Positions 8,064-12,634 of a stretch of 12,634 nt of DNA are shown here, one piece after another. Position 1 is the first letter of the stretch. The number at the start of each line of letters is the position of its first letter. The notes beneath the pieces were generated by a model. That model saw nothing but the letters and a program-made list of their open reading frames with translations, was not told where the DNA came from and searched no databases. The DNA is taken from the NCBI GenBank assembly GCA_023421135.1, contig JAEZUG010000060.1, positions 1-12,634 on the forward strand, written 5' to 3'. This DNA comes from Candidatus Cloacimonadota bacterium. GTDB lineage: Bacteria > Cloacimonadota > Cloacimonadia > Cloacimonadales > Cloacimonadaceae. A program made the translations under genes and the position numbers.

Positions 8064-9470
8064 ATGAAGGTTTTGCTTGTCTCGCCCAAGTCTCACACCG
8101 GAGGCTTGGAAGCACTGCGCACGGGGAATCAAATTCTCCAGGGAGTACTCTTTATTGCTGCTGCTGCCCGGGATGCCGGACACAAAGCAGTGGTCGTGAT
8201 TGCCGATGCTACAGACGTCGATCGTTATATCCGCCGATATCAACCAGATCTGGTGGGAGTATCCTGCGTCACCGCCACCTATCCCGTGGCTCGTGAACTT
8301 CTGATCCACATCCGCCAGAAACATCCGGATTTACCAACGGTAATAGGCGGCCATCACGCCACTTTCATGTATGAAGATATCTTTCGGGAGACAGACGTTC
8401 ACTATATCTGCCGGGGCGAGGGCGAGGAAGTCTTTGTGAAGCTCCTGGCGGCGCTTGAAGCTGGCAACAGGTATCCGGACATACCTGGCATGGTTTACTG
8501 CCAGGACGGCGTCTGTTTTAACGATGAGACCATTGCCATCCTGGACGATCTGGCGCATCTGCCCCGGATCACTCTCGATCTGGTGGCACCGGAATTTAAT
8601 TTCAGCCCCAAGCTGGTCTCCTCCCGGGGCTGTCCCTTCCGTTGCTCCTTCTGCTCCATATCTGCTTTCTATGGCGGAAAATACCGGCAACGTACGGTTG
8701 ATGAAGTGATCACCGATCTCAAAGACTATATGAGCTGGGGTTTCGATCAGTTCTGGTTTCACGATGATAACCTCACGGTCAATAAAGCCTGGCTCACGGA
8801 TTTCTGCAATCGCCTGCTCTCGGAGAGGATCAAGATTCGCTGGAATGCTATGTCCCGCGTGAGCATCATCGCCAAAGAGCCCGAACTCATCGCTCTGATG
8901 CATCGTGCCGGTTGCTCCTTGCTGTCCATAGGGATTGAGAGCGGCATTCCGGAAGTGATCGAGCGCATGCACAAGAATATTGATCTGAACGATATAGACA
9001 AAGCCATTGCCGTGATGGATAAGATTGGCATCACCCACAATTGGTATATGATCCTGGGCTCTGGAGATGAGTATGACACACCGGAGTATCTGCAGAAGAA
9101 TCTGGATTTCTTCAAAGCCCGTAAGCTGGGTTATCTGGTGATCTCAATTCTCACGCCTCTGCCGGGAACAGAGCTCTTTGACAAGCTGAAGAAAGAGAAC
9201 CGCATCCTGCATTACAACTGGGAAGATTACGATATTGCCCACTGCGTTTACCAGCCCTTGGGAATGGAACCGGAAGAACTGCAAGCTTTCATGCCCAAAG
9301 CCTACAAGCAGATCTATCTTTCCAAAGGCTGGCGCCTGATTCCCCTGGCCCTCAAGAGCATCAAGACTGGTGCCATGCGGCCCCAACAGATCTTGACCGG
9401 AGGCAAGATACTGCTTCAGAACAAGCTCTTTGGCAGGGACTTCCTGAAGGCTATGGAAAAGAAAAAATAG
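8064..9470 (+). CDS. B12-binding-type radical SAM protein
   Basis: A 468-residue protein. The ATG at 8064 is chosen because it follows AGGGGAA (8054-8060) and the protein then begins MKVLLVSPK, the first beta strand of a cobalamin-binding-type Rossmann domain; an upstream in-frame ATG would overlap rex with unrelated sequence. The N-terminal domain (1-140) has typical features: GVSCVTATY (65-73), VIGGHHATF (93-101) and RGEGE (117-121). The radical SAM core has the iron-sulfur motif CPFRCSFC (Cys190, Cys194, Cys197), then SIGIESG (288-294) and LTPLPGTELF (363-372). Members of this class (BchE/HpnJ-like and many others) methylate or rearrange unreactive carbons; the substrate here cannot be told. 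No base-off DxHxxG motif is seen, as is common in this class. It lacks a partner biosynthetic gene in the window, and whether it shares the rex transcript is uncertain. Confidence 0.9.
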   Translation: MKVLLVSPKSHTGGLEALRTGNQILQGVLFIAAAARDAGHKAVVVIADATDVDRYIRRYQPDLVGVSCVTATYPVARELLIHIRQKHPDLPTVIGGHHATFMYEDIFRETDVHYICRGEGEEVFVKLLAALEAGNRYPDIPGMVYCQDGVCFNDETIAILDDLAHLPRITLDLVAPEFNFSPKLVSSRGCPFRCSFCSISAFYGGKYRQRTVDEVITDLKDYMSWGFDQFWFHDDNLTVNKAWLTDFCNRLLSERIKIRWNAMSRVSIIAKEPELIALMHRAGCSLLSIGIESGIPEVIERMHKNIDLNDIDKAIAVMDKIGITHNWYMILGSGDEYDTPEYLQKNLDFFKARKLGYLVISILTPLPGTELFDKLKKENRILHYNWEDYDIAHCVYQPLGMEPEELQAFMPKAYKQIYLSKGWRLIPLALKSIKTGAMRPQQILTGGKILLQNKLFGRDFLKAMEKKK

Positions 9471-9473
9471 ACT

Positions 9474-10508
9474 CTAGATAATACTTTCTTCCGGATAATC
9501 TTCGACCAGACATTCTGGCTGATAGCAGATCACCCGATTCTTGCCGGCAGCCTTGCCCTGGTATAGGGCTTTATCTGCCTCAACTATCATCTCTTCGGCT
9601 GCAAGCTGATTGCGGTGATAGCTAAAGCCAATAGTAATAGTTACTTGAAGCTCCAGACCGTTGTGTATCACTGTTGTGGCTTCCACCCCTTCGCGCACCC
9701 TGTCCAGCACTATCTCAGCACCTTTACAATGAGTTTCCGGGAAGACAAAGAGGAATTCTTCGCCACCCCATCTGCCCACATAGTCCATTTTGCGGATCTT
9801 ATCCAGGAAGACTCTGGAGACCGTTCTCAGCACTTCATCACCACAATCGTGCCCATAGCTATCGTTAAACTTCTTGAAGTTATCAATATCGGCAATAGCT
9901 ATGGCAAAGCCGCGCTTAGTACGGGTGGATCTTAGGATTTCAGAAGCGACCACCTCGTCCAGAGTTCTGCGGTTGTAGAGCCCGGTTAGCGCATCATGAC
10001 GGGATAGACGGTTCAGGTGTTCATAGGCTTCGGTGAGTTCCTGGTTTTTGGTTTTCATGGCATTGTGAGCATTCTCCAGATCCTCAGAAAGCTTCTCCAG
10101 ATAGGCGTTCAGCTCGTTCTGCCCCTTCTCGGATTTCACAACCTGGTCAATATCGATGAAGATACCCAATACACCGCTAACATCGCCTTGGTCGTTGTGG
10201 ATGCGAGAGACATAGAGCTCTGCCCAGAATATACTGCCGTCCTTGCGTTTATAGCGTCTGCGCCGCTGCAGAAAGTCCAGCTCTCCACTGATGAGCTTGG
10301 AAAAGTTATCGGCGCTGGAACCCAGCTCGTCCGGTGCCGTCAGATCCTGGACGTTCAGGCCTTTGGCTTCTTCCTGAGTGTAGCCCAAGAACTTGCACCA
10401 GGCCTTGTTTACCATCACATAGTCCCCACCCAGGTTTGTGACTCCGATTGCCATCACTGCATTATCAAAGATCTTTTGATACAGATCCCCCGGCTCAAGT
10501 TCTTTCAT
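9474..10508 (-). CDS. PAS-GGDEF diguanylate cyclase
   Basis: A 344-residue soluble protein. The start at 10508 follows AGGGAG 6 nt upstream; the longer frame to 10649 would run through a terminator and into the ferritin gene. A PAS sensor domain occupies about 8-120 (IFDNAVMAIGVTN near the start, then YKRKDGSIFWAEL at 86-98 and GVLGIFIDI at 112-120), followed by a coiled coil (about 125-168) and a GGDEF domain (about 170-330) beginning RHDALTGLYNRR. The catalytic signature GGEEF is intact at 248-252, with Asp207 in the metal-binding loop, and an RxxD inhibitory site (Arg239, Asp242) sits five residues before it. It should therefore make cyclic di-GMP from two GTP and be subject to product feedback. 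The PAS ligand is unknown. There are no membrane segments. It lies downstream of ferritin and FprA on the same strand and converges with the radical SAM gene, 3 nt between stops. Confidence 0.93.
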   Translation of the reverse strand: MKELEPGDLYQKIFDNAVMAIGVTNLGGDYVMVNKAWCKFLGYTQEEAKGLNVQDLTAPDELGSSADNFSKLISGELDFLQRRRRYKRKDGSIFWAELYVSRIHNDQGDVSGVLGIFIDIDQVVKSEKGQNELNAYLEKLSEDLENAHNAMKTKNQELTEAYEHLNRLSRHDALTGLYNRRTLDEVVASEILRSTRTKRGFAIAIADIDNFKKFNDSYGHDCGDEVLRTVSRVFLDKIRKMDYVGRWGGEEFLFVFPETHCKGAEIVLDRVREGVEATTVIHNGLELQVTITIGFSYHRNQLAAEEMIVEADKALYQGKAAGKNRVICYQPECLVEDYPEESII

Positions 10509-10524
10509 CTGTTCTCCCTGTGTG

Positions 10525-10553
10525 AAAAAGGTGGGAACTGCCTGGTTCCCGCC
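10525..10553 (-). terminator. Intrinsic terminator between ferritin and GGDEF genes
   Basis: Reading the minus strand, a six-pair stem (GGGAAC with GTTCCC) closes a six-base loop, extended below one mismatch by two more G-C pairs, and is followed within the stem base by five T (plus-strand A 10525-10529). It lies 14 nt past the ferritin stop codon, as expected for the end of the fprA-ferritin transcript. It ends only 16 nt before the GGDEF start codon, next to that gene's ribosome binding site, so partial read-through is needed for co-transcription. Confidence 0.75.
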
Positions 10554-10566
10554 ATAACAATACCGC

Positions 10567-11079
10567 TTAGACTGCGGCGGTAGGCTCGGTATAGGTGCGT
10601 TGACCCAGTTCCCGATCCAGCATAAAGAGGACTTGTATGTTATCGCCAACCATCTTGAGCTGGTTCACGATCCGGTCTGCATTGGCCTCTTCTTCCACTT
10701 GTTCATCCACATACCATTGCAGGAAGCTGCGGGCGGCATGATCCTTTTCCTTGATCGCCAGATCCATCAGCTCATTAATGCTCTTGGTAATGAATTGTTC
10801 ATGCTCCAGAGCTGCTTTGAAGGCAGCCAGCGGATTCTTGAATTCTTTGGCTGGTTTTTCAATGGCTAGCAGCTCCACTTCACCACCCCGTTCAATCACA
10901 TAGTTAAAGAACTTCATGGCGTGGAAGTGTTCTTCCTGTGCCTGCACCAGCATCCAATTGGCAAAACCATCGAGGTTCTCCTTGGCAAACCAGGCACTCA
11001 TCGATAGATACAGGTACTCGGAAAAGAGTTCCTTGTTGATTTGGGCGTTAATCGCTTTGTTTAGGGATTTACTTATCAT
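10567..11079 (-). CDS. ftnA: Bacterial non-haem ferritin
   Basis: A 170-residue ferritin of the FtnA type, a four-helix subunit of a 24-mer cage that oxidises Fe2+ and stores ferric mineral. The ferroxidase residues fall at the same numbers as in Escherichia coli FtnA: Glu17, Glu50, His53, Glu94, Gln127 and Glu130, with Glu49 and Glu126 for the third site. No bacterioferritin haem methionine context is evident. The start at 11079 is chosen because it gives the family N-terminus MISKSLNKAIN and has GGAG upstream; an in-frame ATG at 11118 would add 13 residues and overlap fprA. The gap to the fprA stop is 4 nt and the ribosome binding site lies inside the fprA end, so the pair is one operon. 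The role fits iron sequestration during oxygen exposure in an anaerobe. Confidence 0.94.
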   Translation of the reverse strand: MISKSLNKAINAQINKELFSEYLYLSMSAWFAKENLDGFANWMLVQAQEEHFHAMKFFNYVIERGGEVELLAIEKPAKEFKNPLAAFKAALEHEQFITKSINELMDLAIKEKDHAARSFLQWYVDEQVEEEANADRIVNQLKMVGDNIQVLFMLDRELGQRTYTEPTAAV

Positions 11080-11083
11080 TTTC

Positions 11084-12274
11084 TTAGTTCTCCATTTTTG
11101 TTTTGATATCTTGTTCAAGCTTGATTCTCATGATCTCCAGATCAGTAGCAGAGGGGATGTATTGCAGCTTGATGGGTTCCAGCATATCAAAGCCGCATTC
11201 TTTGGGATCTCCAAGGAGTTGTTGCAGGATCGGAATGCTCTGTCCGCCCCAGCCGTAGGAACCAAAAGCCAGGCCAACCCGCTCTTTGGGAGAGAGGCCT
11301 TTCAGGTAATACATAAAGGCGGCAACGGTGGGCAGGATGGAGCTATTCAAAGTGGGCGAGCCCACGCAGATATAGTGAGCATCGATGATATCGGTCATAA
11401 TGTCGGAGATATGGGAGAGCTGCAGGTTGTGCAGCTTGGCTTTGATGCCCAGATTCTCGAAAGCTTCCATGATAGTCATAGCCATCATCTCCGTGCTTTT
11501 CCACATGCTGTCGTAGATCACCAATGCATTATCCTTTTTGGACACGCTGTAAGCCCAATCCTTGTAAGCCTCCAGGATGCGGGGGATATGCTCTGTCCAG
11601 ATAATGCCGTGGGAAGGACAGATCATCTCGATATCCAGTCCGGCGGCCTGATCCAATACCTTCTGCACCTGTTTGGAATAGGGCAGCACAATATTGGCAT
11701 AATATTTCTTGGCTTCTTCCATGATAATGGCCAGAGGATATTCGGTGTCGAGGCGTTCCGAAGAAGAGATGTGCTGGCCGAAGGCATCGTTGGAAAAGAG
11801 GATCTTGTCTTCCGGACAGTAGGTGACCATATTATCCGGCCAGTGCACCATGGGTGTGGTGACAAAGTGGAGATTGCGACGGCCGATATTGAGCACGTCC
11901 CCGGTCTTGACTTCCTGGAAGTTCCAATCCTTTTTATAGTGCATCTTGAGGCCTTTGATGGCGTTGGCATTGGTATATATCTTGGCATTGGGCAGCTTCT
12001 CCAGCAAGTAAGGCATGCCGCCGGAGTGATCCATCTCCACATGATTCTGCACCAAAACGTCTATCTTGGCTGGATCGATGATCTGGCTGATGCGGGAAAT
12101 CATCTCATCAAAGAGATAGTATTTGACGTTGTCGATGAGCGTTATCTTTTCATCGATAATCAGATAAGCGTTGTATGTGGAGCCTCTCTGGGTGAGGTAA
12201 CCGTGAAAATTCCTCAGGTTCCAATCTATGCCGCCAACCCAATAGATTCCCTTCTTCAGTTCTCTTGCTTTCAT
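11084..12274 (-). CDS. fprA: Flavodiiron protein (A-type, O2/NO reductase)
   Basis: A 396-residue protein, the standard length for an A-type flavodiiron protein without a fused rubredoxin. The metallo-beta-lactamase-like half (1-245) carries the full diiron ligand set: His78, Glu80, Asp82, His83 (in NHVEMDH), His144, Asp163 (NDAFG) and His222 (CPSHGIIW). The flavodoxin half (about 250-396) has the FMN phosphate loop YDSMWKST (254-261), GSPTLNSS (305-312) and FGSYGWGG (337-344). It reduces O2 to water, or NO to N2O, with electrons from rubredoxin or coenzyme F420 systems; no such donor gene is visible here. The start at 12274 follows GGAG (minus strand, 12286-12283) by 8 nt. It is the first gene of a minus-strand operon with ferritin, consistent with oxygen defence. 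Confidence 0.95.
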   Translation of the reverse strand: MKARELKKGIYWVGGIDWNLRNFHGYLTQRGSTYNAYLIIDEKITLIDNVKYYLFDEMISRISQIIDPAKIDVLVQNHVEMDHSGGMPYLLEKLPNAKIYTNANAIKGLKMHYKKDWNFQEVKTGDVLNIGRRNLHFVTTPMVHWPDNMVTYCPEDKILFSNDAFGQHISSSERLDTEYPLAIIMEEAKKYYANIVLPYSKQVQKVLDQAAGLDIEMICPSHGIIWTEHIPRILEAYKDWAYSVSKKDNALVIYDSMWKSTEMMAMTIMEAFENLGIKAKLHNLQLSHISDIMTDIIDAHYICVGSPTLNSSILPTVAAFMYYLKGLSPKERVGLAFGSYGWGGQSIPILQQLLGDPKECGFDMLEPIKLQYIPSATDLEIMRIKLEQDIKTKMEN

Positions 12275-12326
12275 GTGCTAAACTCCGTTATATAAACATT
12301 CTTGTGTTCTGATCTGCTTGTCTTGA

Positions 12327-12349
12327 TTGCCTATTTACAAGATAGGCAA
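12327..12349. promoter_or_regulatory. Perfect inverted repeat upstream of fprA (candidate operator)
   Basis: Two exact 8-bp arms, TTGCCTAT (12327-12334) and ATAGGCAA (12342-12349), are separated by 7 bases. It is centred about 64 nt upstream of the fprA start codon, a usual place for an operator or activator site. No T-run follows on either strand, which argues against a terminator. The sequence does not match the Rex, Fur, PerR or FNR consensus as I know them. Confidence 0.4.
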
Positions 12350-12375
12350 AATGACAGAAGAGTCAAGGAATTTGT

Positions 12376-12467
12376 CGTGGTGGCGTGGTGACGTGGTGGC
12401 GTGGTGGCGTGGTGAAGTGGGGAAGTGGGGAAGTGGGGAAGTGGGGAAGTGGGGACGTGGGGAAGTG
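12376..12467. repeat. 8-bp-period tandem repeat (about 11 copies)
   Basis: The array has a strict 8-base period. Five units of CGTGGTG(G/A) at 12376-12415 pass without a break into five units of AGTGGGGA at 12416-12455, one CGTGGGGA at 12456-12463 and a partial unit. The two halves are variants of one consensus, (A/C)GTGG(T/G)G(A/G). The second half contains six runs of four G spaced by four bases (12419-12462), a G-quadruplex-type motif on the plus strand. Confidence 0.9.
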
Positions 12468-12470
12468 TAT

Positions 12471-12577
12471 TGGCGCTCTCCGAAGCGCCACGGCTTGGGA
12501 ACGAGGGCGTATCCACACCAAAAGGACGGAGAGCCCTGAAGGGGCGACCTCTGAAAGCGATGGGCGGCAGCCCATCG
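12471..12577. repeat. REP-like cluster of small hairpins
   Basis: Three GC-rich inverted repeats follow the tandem array: a 7-bp stem at 12471-12490 with a six-base loop, a short GCCC/GGGC stem at 12533-12545, and a perfect 8-bp stem with a GGCA loop at 12558-12577 (CGATGGGC and GCCCATCG). The grouping of palindromes in non-coding DNA resembles REP or other dispersed intergenic repeats. Only one copy is in the window, so dispersal across the genome is inference. Confidence 0.5.
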
Positions 12578-12634
12578 ACCAGGCCAGCTTGCGTTCATCA
12601 TAAAAAAATATCCCTCACCCCCTGTCATGAAAAC

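Larger units (their letters stand above)
12275..12634. other. Gene-free, repeat-rich intergenic region upstream of fprA
   Basis: This 360-nt stretch to the right edge has no reading frame with coding character; the frames that remain open are produced by the tandem repeat. It should contain the fprA promoter, but I cannot place one with confidence. From left to right it holds the fprA ribosome binding site, an inverted repeat, an 8-bp tandem array and a group of hairpins, listed separately. The last 50 bases show nothing recognisable. Confidence 0.7.

Noticed and set aside
10509..10649. 47-residue N-terminal extension of the GGDEF protein
   Set aside because: It would cross the terminator and the end of ferritin; ATG 10508 has a good ribosome binding site and precedes the PAS domain.
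12287..12292. TATAAC on the minus strand as the fprA -10 element
   Set aside because: Transcription would start inside or past the ribosome binding site, and there is no -35-like sequence at the right distance.
10916..12295. 459-residue plus-strand open frame
   Set aside because: It lies opposite fprA and the ferritin start, whose products have complete catalytic motifs; the plus-strand protein shows no recognisable family.
12303..12320. TTGTG sequence upstream of fprA as a Rex operator
   Set aside because: Only a half-site; the second arm TTCACAA is missing.
12327..12628. Several 60-97-residue open frames in the repeat region on both strands
   Set aside because: They are translations of the 8-bp repeat (Ser/Pro/His or Gly/Trp-rich) with no ribosome binding site or family resemblance.

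Overview
The window is a gene-dense stretch from what looks like a strictly anaerobic, Gram-negative-type bacterium. Base composition is near balanced and codon use looks uniform. The Cloacimonadota are my best guess at the group. This rests on recalled family resemblance (FN3/DUF6754 membrane proteins, Rex, flavodiiron protein, B12 radical SAM enzyme) and not on a marker gene, so treat it as tentative.

Plus strand, positions 1-8002, is one tightly packed run of six genes. A 5'-truncated large membrane protein (fibronectin-III-like exterior, coiled coil, one transmembrane segment, DUF6754-like C-terminal domain) is followed by a six-helix membrane protein, a protein with a large extracytoplasmic domain held by a helix at each end, and a second six-helix membrane protein. 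A full-length 943-residue paralogue of the first gene comes next, then the redox-sensing repressor Rex. Gaps are 9-15 nt, except for 91 nt before the 943-residue gene, where there is a strong hairpin. The simplest reading is an uncharacterised envelope complex: two related large subunits bracketing three smaller ones, encoded next to an NADH/NAD+ sensor. I cannot name its function. A B12-binding-type radical SAM protein (8064-9470) follows Rex on the same strand.

Minus strand, 9474-12274, reads right to left: a flavodiiron protein (FprA), then a ferritin starting 4 nt later, then a PAS-GGDEF diguanylate cyclase. FprA and ferritin form an oxygen and iron stress pair: one removes O2 or NO, the other stores iron. 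A good intrinsic terminator lies between the ferritin and the GGDEF gene, very close to the GGDEF ribosome binding site. The radical SAM and GGDEF genes converge with only 3 nt between their stop codons.

Right end, 12275-12634, has no convincing gene. It holds a perfect inverted repeat upstream of fprA, an 8-bp-period tandem array whose second half has six G-runs (a G-quadruplex-type motif), and a cluster of small hairpins that looks like a dispersed REP-like repeat. I saw no tRNA, rRNA, CRISPR array, transposase or phage gene.
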